A DNA stretch of 29,141 nucleotides from CAZFLM01 sp964519955 (GCA_964519955.1 CAZFLM010000078.1:1-29141); one strand, 5' to 3'. Shown: positions 1-7,965, numbered from the stretch's first letter. Notes: generated from the sequence alone by a model not told the origin. Numbers and translations are program-made.

Positions 1-145
1 AAACCCGGGTTGAAACCCGGGCCTGCCAGGCGCGAAGTCCCCTGCGGGGACTGACGCTCTGCATCGGCACACCCCCGACCCCGCAGGGGTTTCGCTCGGG
101 GCCAGACCGCCACTTCAATGGCGGGACGCTCGCGGGTGCCGACGC
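1..145. repeat. Hairpin-dense non-coding element
   Basis: I see no gene in bases 1-225, but the first 145 bases carry several perfect or near-perfect hairpins. CCCGGGTT at 4-11 pairs with AACCCGGG at 14-21. GTCCCC at 37-42 pairs with GGGGAC at 46-51. CCCCG at 73-77 pairs with CGGGG at 97-101 around an inner ACCCC/GGGGT stem (78-82/86-90). CCGCCA at 107-112 pairs with TGGCGG at 119-124. The last two could be enclosed by a long helix pairing 61-70 with 136-145 (one mismatch), giving a multibranch fold. This resembles REP/BIME-like intergenic repeats, or possibly a structured RNA. Copy number elsewhere in the genome cannot be seen here. Confidence 0.45.
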
Positions 146-225
146 GGTCCGCATGACCTCAGTCCATCGGGTAGGCTTGCTGCAGTGAACACGCTCGGAC
201 TGGCGAGCAACCGGAGGACTTGGCG

Positions 226-1209
226 ATGAGTGACGTGCTTTCGCGGCGAGAGCTGTTGGGACGAGGGGCTGCCGCGGCGGGCGGGCTGCTGCTGGCGGGA
301 AGCGCCGGCGCAATGTTGGCGCCGCCGAAGAGGCTGTACGTCTCGGTGCGGGACGGCATCCTGATGGCAGGCGGGTATGCCTCGGTCGCGGAGGGGCTGG
401 CAGCGTGCGGCATCGCGGGCGTTGAGATCGGCGTGTCGGGCGACTGCTCGGTTGGCGCGCTCATCGCCGGAACCGGCAAGGACCGCCTGATGCTCGACAG
501 CGACGACGACCTCAAGACCCTCGCGCAGCAGGCGGCTCAGGCGAAGGCGCGCATCTCCGGGTTCCTCGTGCCGAATAACTTCAACGCGAAGGACAAGGAG
601 GCGCAGATCGCGTGGGTCGTCAAGGTGGTGGAGGCGGCCGCGAAGCTGAAGGTGCCGGCGCTGCGCATCGACGCCATCATGGACGATGCAGCATCGATGA
701 CGCTGGAGGAGCGCCAGTCCGTGTTCGCGGCGTGTACGACCAAGGTGCTCGACCAGACGAAGCGGTGCGCGGTCGACCTGGGTGTCGAGAACCACGGCGT
801 GCAGGGCAACGACCCCGAGTTCCTCGAGGGCCTCATCAAGCGCGTGGGCTCGAGGCGCCTCGGGATCACCATGGACATGGGCAACTTCTACTGGGCCGGC
901 TACCCGCTCGACACCCTCTACGACATCCTGAAGCGCCTGGCGCCGCACACGAAGCACACGCACGTCAAGAACATCAAGTACCCCGAGGCCCTGCGCAATA
1001 CGCGGCGTGAACCCGGCTACGACTACGGCCGCTGCTGCTGCCCGATCCCCGAAGGCGACATCGACATCGCCAAGGTTGTCGGGTTCCTGAAGGCGGCGGG
1101 CTACTCGCGAGATCTGTGCATCGAGGATGAGTCGCTGGGCCGCTACGACCAGGCGACGCGGCGTGCCACGCTGAAGTCGACCGCGGAGTTCCTCGCGAAG
1201 CTGGTATAG
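226..1209 (+). CDS. Tat-exported sugar phosphate isomerase/epimerase-like TIM-barrel protein
   Basis: This 327-residue protein belongs to the xylose-isomerase-like TIM-barrel superfamily (sugar phosphate isomerase/epimerase group). It opens with a twin-arginine signal: SRRELL at residues 6-11, then an Ala/Gly/Leu-rich hydrophobic stretch to about residue 30. The mature enzyme should therefore be exported folded, probably with its metal bound. Likely divalent-metal ligands are E188 (VENHG), D217 (MDMGNF), H246 (HTHVKN) and E300 (CIEDE), the spacing expected for this fold. The ATG at 226 is preferred over the in-frame TTG at 220 because GGAGG at 213-217 is correctly spaced. Its substrate cannot be read from sequence; such exported members often lie near carbohydrate genes. 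It converges on the M15 peptidase gene, with a hairpin terminator between them. Confidence 0.85.
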   Translation: MSDVLSRRELLGRGAAAAGGLLLAGSAGAMLAPPKRLYVSVRDGILMAGGYASVAEGLAACGIAGVEIGVSGDCSVGALIAGTGKDRLMLDSDDDLKTLAQQAAQAKARISGFLVPNNFNAKDKEAQIAWVVKVVEAAAKLKVPALRIDAIMDDAASMTLEERQSVFAACTTKVLDQTKRCAVDLGVENHGVQGNDPEFLEGLIKRVGSRRLGITMDMGNFYWAGYPLDTLYDILKRLAPHTKHTHVKNIKYPEALRNTRREPGYDYGRCCCPIPEGDIDIAKVVGFLKAAGYSRDLCIEDESLGRYDQATRRATLKSTAEFLAKLV

Positions 1210-1231
1210 GAGCCGCCAGCATCCACCGTGT

Positions 1232-1263
1232 TGGGCCCCTCCACCGGGCGGCGGAGGGGCCCA
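1232..1263. terminator. Bidirectional hairpin terminator
   Basis: An 11-bp perfect stem (1232-1242 with 1253-1263, core GGGCCCCTCC/GGAGGGGCCC) and a 10-base loop sit between two convergent genes. There is no strong T-run on either side, so intrinsic termination efficiency is uncertain. Confidence 0.6.
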
Positions 1264-1279
1264 TCGCGTCTACGCGCCA

Positions 1280-1771
1280 CTACGGTCGGGCGCCGGCCTT
1301 GGCCTGCCCCGCGGTCATGCCCGCCGGCTCGATGTGGCAGGGGTCCCAACCGATCTTGACCGCCGCATCCCAGTCCTTGTCGGCGATGGCCTTGTCGATT
1401 GCCGTGCGCATCGCCGTGGGCAACCCCCACCGTACACCGGTCGAGCAGCCGTGCGTCTGCGCGCTCGACGCCATCATCAGCAGGAAGCGCTTCCCCTCCT
1501 GGCACGGATGATCGTCGTCGAGCAGGTCGACGGCCAGCGCCTCCGGCTTGCCGCCGTCGCCGGTGACGTTGTGGAACCCGAACAGCAGCTTGCTGTGGCC
1601 CGAGTTGTAGGCCTCTCGCTGCTCCTGGGGCGACCGCCACGCACACTGGATCCGCGGGCGATAACGGTGCCCCTCCAGGTCGCCGATCACCGCGGCTATC
1701 TTCTTGCGGAACGTCGGGTAAAGCTGATCCAGCATCGTGGCATTTCGCGCTAGTCGATCCGCTTCCTTCAT
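1280..1771 (-). CDS. M15-family-like peptidoglycan peptidase
   Basis: This 163-residue protein looks like a zinc DD- or LD-peptidase of the M15 (VanY/endolysin) type, which cleaves peptide stems of murein. The conserved elements are WRSPQEQ at residues 45-51 followed by a Gly-His-Ser segment, then H67 (GFHN), D82 (ALAVD) and the C-terminal DPCHIE with H146 and E148. H67, D82 and H146 are the expected zinc ligands, with E148 near the catalytic position. The H67-D82 spacing is longer than the usual H-x6-D because of a short insertion. I see no signal peptide or membrane segment, which fits a cytosolic or phage-endolysin-like enzyme. The ATG follows a strong AAGGAG site on the minus strand. The gene stands alone downstream of the ABC permease gene. 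Confidence 0.72.
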   Translation of the reverse strand: MKEADRLARNATMLDQLYPTFRKKIAAVIGDLEGHRYRPRIQCAWRSPQEQREAYNSGHSKLLFGFHNVTGDGGKPEALAVDLLDDDHPCQEGKRFLLMMASSAQTHGCSTGVRWGLPTAMRTAIDKAIADKDWDAAVKIGWDPCHIEPAGMTAGQAKAGARP

Positions 1772-1823
1772 CGGTCGCTCCTTGTGTCCGGCGGCTCCTC
1801 AACCGCTGGCGCCGCGGTCCAGT

Positions 1824-1859
1824 ACGCATGGGCCCGCGACTAGACCGGCGCCCATACGT
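1824..1859 (-). terminator. Weak hairpin after permease gene
   Basis: Arms 1824-1833 and 1850-1859 pair over 10 positions with one mismatch (core ATGGGC/GCCCAT) and a 16-base loop. It lies between the permease stop and the peptidase start on the same strand. There is no T-run, so this is only a possible terminator. Confidence 0.3.
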
Positions 1860-1893
1860 GATAGGTACGTCCGCGCGGCCGTTGCGGCTCCAG

Positions 1894-2805
1894 TCAGCGC
1901 CCCTCGCCCTCGTAGTAGACCCAGCGGGCAGACGAGCGGAACACGACGAGCGTGGCGAGCATGGTCAGCAGGAACAGCACCCACGCCATGGCGCACGCGT
2001 AGCCCATGCGGAAGTAGCCGAACGCGTTCTGGAAGAGGTAGAGGCCGTAGAAGAGGGTCGAGTTCGCGGGCCCGCCGGGCGGAGTGCCGGTCATCAGGAA
2101 GGCCGGCGTGAAGTACTGGAACGTGCCGATCAGCCCCAGCACCAGGTTGAAGAAGATGACCGGGGAGATAGACGGCAGCGTGATGCTCAGCGTCTTGCGC
2201 CACGGGCCGGCGCCGTCCAGCTCCGCCGCCTCGTAGAGGTGGTCCGGCACGCCCTGCAGCGCGGCCAGGTAGATGACCACGCCGCCGCCGATCATCCAGA
2301 GGTCCATCACGATGAAGGCCGGCTTCGCCCAGAGGGGGCTCTGCAGCCAGGCGCTCGCCGGGATGTGCAGCACCTGGAGCGTGCGGTTCACGAGGCCGTA
2401 CTCGGGGTTCAGCAGCCAGAGCCACAGCACGGCGCTCGCAACGGTCGGCACCACCGACGGCAGATAGTAGATCGTGCGGAAGATGGCCATGCCCGGCAGG
2501 CGCTGGTTCAGCAGTAGGGCGATGGCGACCGAGAGGGCCAGGGCGATCGGCAGCTCGATGAACATGAACGCCGTGTTCGCCAGCGAGGGCAGGAAGTAGT
2601 CGTGATCGGTGAACAGCTCGACGTAGTTGCGCAGCCCCACCCAGTGCGGCGGCGAGAGGACACGGTATTCGCAGAAGCTGTAGTAGAGCGACGAGACGAT
2701 GGGGTAGAGCGTCAGCACGGCAAAGCCGACGAGCCACGGCGAGATGAACGCCAGGCCCACCAGTTGATTCCGTCGCTCTCTCGGTTGGCGGCGCTGATCG
2801 CCCAT
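1894..2805 (-). CDS. Sugar ABC transporter permease, MalF/UgpA type
   Basis: This 303-residue inner-membrane permease belongs to the binding-protein-dependent transport family (carbohydrate uptake, CUT1 type). About six hydrophobic segments are visible, beginning with LAFISPWLVGF near residue 18 and the typical LYPIVSSLYYSF. The EAA loop that docks the ATPase is clear: EAAELDGAGPW begins at residue 192, followed by ITLPSISP at 208-215. The ATG at 2805 is chosen because GGAGGAG lies just upstream; an upstream in-frame extension to 2883 lacks membrane character. CUT1 transporters normally have a second permease, a solute-binding lipoprotein and an ATPase nearby, but none is present in this window. 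It therefore appears orphaned, or its partners are encoded elsewhere. It is divergent from the glycosyltransferase gene. Confidence 0.92.
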   Translation of the reverse strand: MGDQRRQPRERRNQLVGLAFISPWLVGFAVLTLYPIVSSLYYSFCEYRVLSPPHWVGLRNYVELFTDHDYFLPSLANTAFMFIELPIALALSVAIALLLNQRLPGMAIFRTIYYLPSVVPTVASAVLWLWLLNPEYGLVNRTLQVLHIPASAWLQSPLWAKPAFIVMDLWMIGGGVVIYLAALQGVPDHLYEAAELDGAGPWRKTLSITLPSISPVIFFNLVLGLIGTFQYFTPAFLMTGTPPGGPANSTLFYGLYLFQNAFGYFRMGYACAMAWVLFLLTMLATLVVFRSSARWVYYEGEGR

Positions 2806-2873
2806 CGGCTCCTCCGAAGGTCTCCGCCGTTCAGTTCGCCGCCAAACGCCGGGTTCCTCTCGCGACGGGCACA

Positions 2874-4505
2874 ATGCCCGCACAAGGAATCGCCGCGGCC
2901 CGCACCGAAGTCTGCGACCGATCGCACCCTACCGCCGAATCGGAGACCCCGGCCATTCGTACCACGACCACCCGCGCAGCCGCGCTCGTCCTCTTCGCAG
3001 TAACCGTCGCGCACCTCGCGCTGGCGGCCCACCTGCCACTCGCCCCCGACGAGACCTACTACTGGGAATGGTCGCGCAACCTCGACTGGGGCTACTACGA
3101 CCAGGGCCCGCTAGTCGCCTGGTGGATCCGAGCCTTCTGCTTCGTGTTCGGCGACACCGTCCTCGGCATCCGCATGGGCATCGTGCTCGGCGCGCTGGCC
3201 ACCCGCGCGCTCATCTGGCAGCTCGCCCGGGATCTGTACGGCCCGCGCGTGGCGTTCTGGGCGCTCGTGTTCAGCTCTGTGATGCTCTTCAGCACGGTCG
3301 GCGGCGTCATCGCGACCTACGATCCGCTGGTGGCGCTGTTCTGGGCAGCCGCCTGCCTGCTGGGCGCTCGGGCGGTGCGCACGGGCTCACCGGCCGCCTG
3401 GATGGCGCTGGGCGCGGCGTTCGGCCTCGGGATGCTCGCCAAGCACACGATGGCGTTCTTCGCGATCGGCTTCGTCGTCTACCTGCTGGTGCGGCCGGAG
3501 CGGCGCGCGCTGCTGAGGACGAAGGAACCGTACCTGGCGCTGCTCGTCGGGCTGTCGCTGTACGCGCCCAACCTCGTGTGGCAAGCGCGGCACGACTGGA
3601 TGACCTTCGGCCACGTGCTGCACCTCTCCGGTCGGGGTGCAGCACGCGGTGCGACGAAGCTGGTCGGCGAGTACATTGGCGGGCAAGCGGGCATGGCGAC
3701 TCCGCTGCTGTTCCTCGGCATGATCTACGCGCTCGGCTGGTCCGTGCGCCGCGGGCTGCAGAAGGTGGGCGACGCCGAAGCCTACCTGGCCTGCCAGGCG
3801 CTGCCCACGCTGCTCGCGTTCCTCTACGCCTCGTTCCGCTCCACCGTTCAGCCGAACTGGGCCGCCGCGGCCTGGATGACGGCGCCGGTTCTCTACGCCG
3901 CGTGGCTGGCGGGCGAGACGCACCGATCGCGCGTGGCAATGTGGTTCGCCGGGGCGGCCGTCGCGATGGCCGTGGTTCTGAACCTGCTCATCGCCGTGCC
4001 CGACCTGCGGCCCGTACTCAGCATTCGGCTGCCCCGCAAGATGGACCACATGCGCATCCTCTATGGCGGGGAGGAGCTGGCCACGGCGGTCCAGCGCGAG
4101 CGCCAGGCGATGGAAGCCGCCGGCGGCGGGCGCGTCACCGTCGGCGCGGCGACCTACGACAACGCGAGCCGGCTGTCGTTCTACCTGCCCGGCCAGCCGC
4201 GCGCGTACTGCTACTTCCTGAACACGCGCGCCAACAGCTACCTGGTGTTCAACCAGCACAACCGCCCCGCACCCGGCTCGAACGCCATCGTGGCCGACGA
4301 CCGCCCGCCAACCGACCCGTGGCTGCCGGCCTACCGCGACATCTACGAGCGCGTGGAGCCGGTGCCGGACGCCGTGCCCATCTTGCGGCCCAGGCTCTAT
4401 TCGGAGCCGGCGCGCGTCTATCACCTGTACCGCTGCTACGGCTACAAGCCCAACCAGCCCGCGGAGAGGCCGGCGAGCGAGAGCCGTCTGGCGGGCGAGC
4501 CATAG
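2874..4505 (+). CDS. ArnT/PMT-type membrane glycosyltransferase (GT-C fold)
   Basis: This 543-residue polytopic membrane protein resembles the PMT_2 / ArnT-like GT-C glycosyltransferases, which use polyprenyl-phosphate sugars on the outer face of the inner membrane. After the first membrane helix (about residues 35-53) comes the signature first external loop with D59-E60 (APDETYYWEWS) and a downstream YYDQGPLVAWW segment; the acidic pair is the expected catalytic site. Roughly ten further hydrophobic helices follow to about residue 385, then a soluble, presumably extracytoplasmic C-terminal domain. The start is uncertain: the first ~30 residues are not hydrophobic, no strong ribosome site precedes the ATG, and a later start is possible. 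Acceptor (lipid, protein or glycan) cannot be predicted. The URO-D-family gene follows after 37 bases. Confidence 0.85.
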   Translation: MPAQGIAAARTEVCDRSHPTAESETPAIRTTTTRAAALVLFAVTVAHLALAAHLPLAPDETYYWEWSRNLDWGYYDQGPLVAWWIRAFCFVFGDTVLGIRMGIVLGALATRALIWQLARDLYGPRVAFWALVFSSVMLFSTVGGVIATYDPLVALFWAAACLLGARAVRTGSPAAWMALGAAFGLGMLAKHTMAFFAIGFVVYLLVRPERRALLRTKEPYLALLVGLSLYAPNLVWQARHDWMTFGHVLHLSGRGAARGATKLVGEYIGGQAGMATPLLFLGMIYALGWSVRRGLQKVGDAEAYLACQALPTLLAFLYASFRSTVQPNWAAAAWMTAPVLYAAWLAGETHRSRVAMWFAGAAVAMAVVLNLLIAVPDLRPVLSIRLPRKMDHMRILYGGEELATAVQRERQAMEAAGGGRVTVGAATYDNASRLSFYLPGQPRAYCYFLNTRANSYLVFNQHNRPAPGSNAIVADDRPPTDPWLPAYRDIYERVEPVPDAVPILRPRLYSEPARVYHLYRCYGYKPNQPAERPASESRLAGEP

Positions 4506-4542
4506 CCCCGCCGTGCACCCACCGATGCCAAGGAGCCATGCC

Positions 4543-5631
4543 ATGCCCGAGTACTTGACCACGCAGGTATCACCCGACTGGGAGGCGTTCGTCCGCTGCA
4601 TCAAGCGCGAGGGCACGCCCAAACGGGTCCACCATATCGAGCTGTTCCTGGATGGCGAGGTGAAGCAGGCCATCTGGGACCGGTACGGACTGGGCGCCGA
4701 CATGGACCCGAACGCGCCCGACTACTGGTTCCGCCGCGAGGCCGAGATCCAGCGGTTCCTGGGCTACGACTACGTGCGCTGCGCCTACGACGGCCTGGTG
4801 TGGCCCTTCAACCGCGAGGTGACCGAGGACACCGCGGACCTGCAGCGCTCCGGCGGGCGGACCTACATCAACGAGCACGCGGGGCCCATCACAACCTGGG
4901 AAGAGTTCGAGACCTACCCCTGGCCCGACCCGGAGAAGGCGGAGACCCGGGCGCTGGAGTGGTGCCAGAAGAACCTGCCCGACGGCATGTGCGTGGTGGC
5001 CGGCGGCGGATTCGCCCACTTCGCCGAGCACCTCACCTGGCTGATGGGCTACGAGTCGCTCTGCCTCGCCCTCTACGACCAGCGCGACCTCGTGGCGGCC
5101 ATCGCGCGGCGGCTGGAGGACGTCTACCGCGTCGCCCTGGGCCACGTGCTGGAGTTCTCGTGCGTCAAGGCGGTGTGGGGCAGCGACGACATGGGCTTCC
5201 GCGGGGGCACGCTCATCTCGCCGGACGACTGCCGCGCCTTCTTCCTGCCCGGCCACCGCGAGATGGCCCGCATGGCGCACGCGAAGGGCCTCCCCTACCT
5301 CCTGCACTCCTGCGGCAACCTCAGCACCATCATGGATGACCTCATCGACGACGTGGGTATCGACGCGAAGCACTCGTTCGAGGACACCATCGAGGACGTA
5401 CGGCAGGTGAAGCACACGTACGGCACGCGCATCGGCCTGCTGGGCGGCATCGACGTGGACTTCCTGTGCCAGGCCACCGAGGAGCAGGTGCGCCAACGCG
5501 TGCGCGAGACGCTGGACGCTTGCATGCCCGGCGGCGGCTACTGCCTGGGCACGGGCAACTCGGTCGCCAACTACATCCCGCTCGACAACTACCTCGCGAT
5601 GGTCGACGAGGGCAGGAAGTGGGTGGGGTGA
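4543..5631 (+). CDS. Uroporphyrinogen decarboxylase (URO-D) family protein
   Basis: This 362-residue protein has the URO-D-superfamily TIM barrel, which includes HemE and the corrinoid methyltransferases MtaA/MtbA. Supporting segments are the C-terminal LHSCGNLSTIMDDLID (candidate metal-binding His and Cys), then IGLLGGIDVDFLC and a final LGTGNSVANYIPLDN. The N-terminal Arg-rich substrate motif of true HemE is not seen, so haem synthesis is unlikely. This is one of the divergent URO-D paralogues, possibly methyl transfer or demethylation, with unknown substrate. The ATG at 4543 fits AGGAG at 4531-4535; an in-frame GTG at 4513 is less likely. It probably shares a transcript with the upstream glycosyltransferase, although the functions have no obvious link. 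Confidence 0.85.
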   Translation: MPEYLTTQVSPDWEAFVRCIKREGTPKRVHHIELFLDGEVKQAIWDRYGLGADMDPNAPDYWFRREAEIQRFLGYDYVRCAYDGLVWPFNREVTEDTADLQRSGGRTYINEHAGPITTWEEFETYPWPDPEKAETRALEWCQKNLPDGMCVVAGGGFAHFAEHLTWLMGYESLCLALYDQRDLVAAIARRLEDVYRVALGHVLEFSCVKAVWGSDDMGFRGGTLISPDDCRAFFLPGHREMARMAHAKGLPYLLHSCGNLSTIMDDLIDDVGIDAKHSFEDTIEDVRQVKHTYGTRIGLLGGIDVDFLCQATEEQVRQRVRETLDACMPGGGYCLGTGNSVANYIPLDNYLAMVDEGRKWVG

Positions 5632-5669
5632 GGTGAGGGGGTCTCCGCGAGATGGGCTGGCGGGGCCAC

Positions 5670-5698
5670 TTGCGTCGAAGGAACCGCTGTGGTATGAT
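5670..5698 (+). promoter_or_regulatory. Extended -10 sigma-70-type promoter for XRE-ImmA pair
   Basis: TTGCGT (5670-5675) and TATGAT (5693-5698) are separated by 17 bases. TGG directly before the -10 makes an extended -10 element. The predicted start of transcription, about 5705, leaves a leader of roughly 20 bases with GGGGAGG at 5710-5715. Confidence 0.65.
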
Positions 5699-5724
5699 CC
5701 GTACTACAGGGGAGGCGATCAGAC

Positions 5725-6096
5725 ATGGAGGCCTTGTTTGGGGACTACATCAAAGCACTGAGGTTGGAACGTCGGCTCTCGTTACGGGCGTTCGCACACG
5801 CTCTGGGCTCCGACCCAGCGAACTACAGCAAGGTCGAGCGTGGCCTGCTCCAGGCCCCAACCGGTCCGGCAAGACTGGAACCGTACCGGCGTGCTCTGGG
5901 CCTGGAGACGTCATCGCCCGAGTGGCGCGAGGCGGTACGGCTCGCCTCGCTTAGTAGGGGCGAGCTGCCTCGGTCCGCGCTGTCCGACGGCGATCTGGTG
6001 GCGAAGCTGCCGGCGCTCTTCCGGACGCTGGACGGCGATCCAGTCGACGAGTCGAGACTGGATGAGTTGATCGCCCTGATCCGCCGGGAGCACTGA
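5725..6096 (+). CDS. XRE-family helix-turn-helix transcriptional regulator
   Basis: This 123-residue protein has an N-terminal lambda-repressor-like HTH over about residues 4-60 (core LSLRAFAHALGSDPANYSKV, then an ERG segment). The C-terminal half is acidic and helical (WREAVRLASLSRGEL, DESRLDELIALIRR) and could mediate dimerisation or contact with the protease. The ATG follows a strong GGGGAGG site. Its stop is one base from the start of the ImmA/IrrE-like gene, so the pair is very likely translationally coupled. In ImmR-ImmA and DdrO-IrrE systems the metalloprotease cleaves its partner repressor; the same logic is inferred here. Autoregulation of the promoter at 5670-5698 is plausible, but I could not assign an operator. 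Confidence 0.85.
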   Translation: MEALFGDYIKALRLERRLSLRAFAHALGSDPANYSKVERGLLQAPTGPARLEPYRRALGLETSSPEWREAVRLASLSRGELPRSALSDGDLVAKLPALFRTLDGDPVDESRLDELIALIRREH

Positions 6097-6097
6097 C

Positions 6098-6715
6098 ATG
6101 GACCTCCACGTCCCGTACCGATCGTATGAGGAGATCGAGCAGCGGGCGTGCTCGTTTCTGGATGCATACCATCCTTCTCGCAGCATCCCGATCCCGATCG
6201 ATGAGATCGTGGAGTGCGACCTTGAGCTGAACCTGATCCCGGTGCAGGGACTGCGTGATGTCGCCGATGCCGAGGGGTTCCTAACGGGCGACATGACGAC
6301 CATGTACGTCGACGCAACGGTGATGGACCGCTATCCGCCGCGGTTCCGGTTCACGCTCGCTCACGAGGTCGCCCACCTCTACCTCCACGCGGAGTATCTG
6401 CGGGCGCTGGCTGCCATCACAATTCAGCAGTGGAAGGCATCCGTGCTGGCGCGGCCGACCGACGAGCACAAGCGCCTTGAGTTCCAGGCCAACGAGTTCG
6501 CTGGCCGAATCCTGGTACCGAGGAAGCCGCTCCTGTCTGCGGTCGACGATCTGTTTAACAAGGCCGACCAAGCTGGTGCGCACGCGGCGATGATGACGGC
6601 AGAGGGTGTCGATCGCGCATGCTCCGTTCTGGCCGCGCGCTTCGCCGTGTCGGCACGGGTGGTTCGAGTCCGCCTCGAGCGCGAGGGCATCCTCACGGAG
6701 GGTCGCTGGCAGTAG
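6098..6715 (+). CDS. ImmA/IrrE-family metallo-endopeptidase
   Basis: This 205-residue protein carries the zincin motif HEVAH at residues 89-93 (FTLAHEVAHLYLH), which is diagnostic of the ImmA/IrrE (DUF955) family. The downstream EFQANEFAGRILVP segment (from residue 128) supplies the third metal ligand, probably E128 or E133, and is the usual second signature. The C-terminal ~60 residues (ACSVLAARFAVSARVVRVRL) resemble the helical tail in which family members end. No signal peptide is present, so it should act in the cytosol. Its likely substrate is the XRE protein encoded one base upstream. GGGAG at 6086-6090 inside the upstream gene can serve as ribosome site. It converges on the namZ-like gene with only 20 bases between the stops. 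Confidence 0.92.
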   Translation: MDLHVPYRSYEEIEQRACSFLDAYHPSRSIPIPIDEIVECDLELNLIPVQGLRDVADAEGFLTGDMTTMYVDATVMDRYPPRFRFTLAHEVAHLYLHAEYLRALAAITIQQWKASVLARPTDEHKRLEFQANEFAGRILVPRKPLLSAVDDLFNKADQAGAHAAMMTAEGVDRACSVLAARFAVSARVVRVRLEREGILTEGRWQ

Positions 6716-6735
6716 GATCAGTGGACCGATCCGCC

Positions 6736-7932
6736 CTACAGATGCAGCAGGTGCTCCTTCGCGCGCTCGGCCCAGCCTGGGGCGCGGGCGAACTCGAACG
6801 CGCGGCGCACGTCGTCGCTGCCGGACTCGAGCCACTTGCGCACGGCCAGGTCGCCCACGAGGCGGTCGAAGTGGTTCGCGCCGGAGTAATTCGCCATGGA
6901 GGGGTAGGTGGCCCAGGCGAACTCGGCGGGGTGGACGCGCTTCAGCGTGTGCAGCAGCGCCAGACCCGTGGCGACCGGGCGGAACGCCTCCTCGTCGGTC
7001 ACGTGGACCATGAACCCGGAGCAAGCCTTCGCGTTGAAGCGGCCGGAGGTAGGCGTGAAGCTGACGGGGCGGGCGACGAAGCCCGGGAAGCGCAGCGCGT
7101 TCATCGCCTCTGCCATCTTGGGGCCATTCATCCAGGGCGCGCCGGTCATGCGGAACGGGGTCGAGGTCCCGCGCCCCTCCGCCACGGCCAAGCCCTCCAG
7201 GAAGCAGGTGCCGGGGTAGATGAGCGCGGTCTCGTAGCTGGGCATCGCGGGCGACGTCGGCACGAAGGGCACGCCGAGTGCCGGCCAGCGCTGGCTGCGC
7301 CGCCAGCCCTCCACCGGCACGACGTGCAGGTCCGCCCCGATGCCCTGCTCGGCGTTCCAGAGCTTCGCCAGCTCCCCCACCGTCAGGCAGTGGCGCACGG
7401 GGATCGGCCAGCGGCCCACGAGAGTCGAGCGGACATCCTTCGAGAAGATGGGGCCCTCCGCCTTGCTGAGGTCGCCGCCCAACGGGTTCGGCCGGTCGAG
7501 CACCCACACCGGCAGGCCCACCTCGGCGCAGGCCTCCAGCGCGTGGGAGAGCGTCCACACGTAGGTGTAGAAGCGTGCGCCGATGTCCGGCAGGTCGACC
7601 ACGAGCGCGTCGAGGTCCTTCAGCATCTCGGGCGTCGGGCGCATCGTCTGCCCGTAGAGGCTGCGCACGGGCAGGCCGGTCAGCGGGTCCGTCTCGTCGC
7701 CGACGCGTGCGCCGTCCGCGGCGGCCGCGCCCAGGCCGTGCTCCGGGGCGAAGAGCGCTGCGATCTTCACCCCGGCCCTGACGAGCGCGACGCGCGACGG
7801 CGTGAGCGGGGCCGGCAGCGCCGCCGTCGTCGCGGGATCGTTCGTCAGCAGCCCAACGCGCGGACCGCGCAGCTCCGGCACGTCGCCCCGCACCACCCGG
7901 TCCACCCCGAACCACACTCTCGCCTTCGCCAT
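6736..7932 (-). CDS. namZ: DUF1343 exo-beta-N-acetylmuramidase (NamZ family)
   Basis: This 398-residue protein belongs to DUF1343, whose Bacillus subtilis member NamZ removes N-acetylmuramic acid from the non-reducing ends of murein glycans. Family signatures are FAPEHGLG near residue 62, DLPDIGARFYTY near 114, LDRPNPLGG near 145 and a VAEGRGTSTPF segment near 250. The ATG at 7932 is preceded by GGAGG on the minus strand; a longer form starting at 7977 lacks such a site. Length matches the family. Unlike the secreted NamZ, I see no signal peptide: the protein opens MAKARVWFGVDR. It may act on imported muropeptides in the cytosol or use a non-classical route. It is divergent from queA. Confidence 0.9.
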   Translation of the reverse strand: MAKARVWFGVDRVVRGDVPELRGPRVGLLTNDPATTAALPAPLTPSRVALVRAGVKIAALFAPEHGLGAAAADGARVGDETDPLTGLPVRSLYGQTMRPTPEMLKDLDALVVDLPDIGARFYTYVWTLSHALEACAEVGLPVWVLDRPNPLGGDLSKAEGPIFSKDVRSTLVGRWPIPVRHCLTVGELAKLWNAEQGIGADLHVVPVEGWRRSQRWPALGVPFVPTSPAMPSYETALIYPGTCFLEGLAVAEGRGTSTPFRMTGAPWMNGPKMAEAMNALRFPGFVARPVSFTPTSGRFNAKACSGFMVHVTDEEAFRPVATGLALLHTLKRVHPAEFAWATYPSMANYSGANHFDRLVGDLAVRKWLESGSDDVRRAFEFARAPGWAERAKEHLLHL

Positions 7933-7965
7933 CGCCCTACCTCCAGAAAGCACCCATTCGGAGAG

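Noticed and set aside
2874..2960. Signal-peptide-like reading of the glycosyltransferase N-terminus
   Set aside because: The first ~30 residues are polar and Thr/Ala-rich; the first hydrophobic helix is the GT-C transmembrane segment.
3387..4703. 438-codon minus-strand open frame opposite the ArnT/PMT-type gene
   Set aside because: It overlaps a clear polytopic membrane protein, lacks recognisable motifs and spans the boundary into the URO-D-family gene.
6651..6682. tRNA T-arm-like sequence (GGTGG, TTCGAGT, CCGCC) near the 3' end of the ImmA-like gene
   Set aside because: It sits inside a well-supported coding sequence, and no matching acceptor, D- or anticodon arms or CCA end are found at tRNA spacing.
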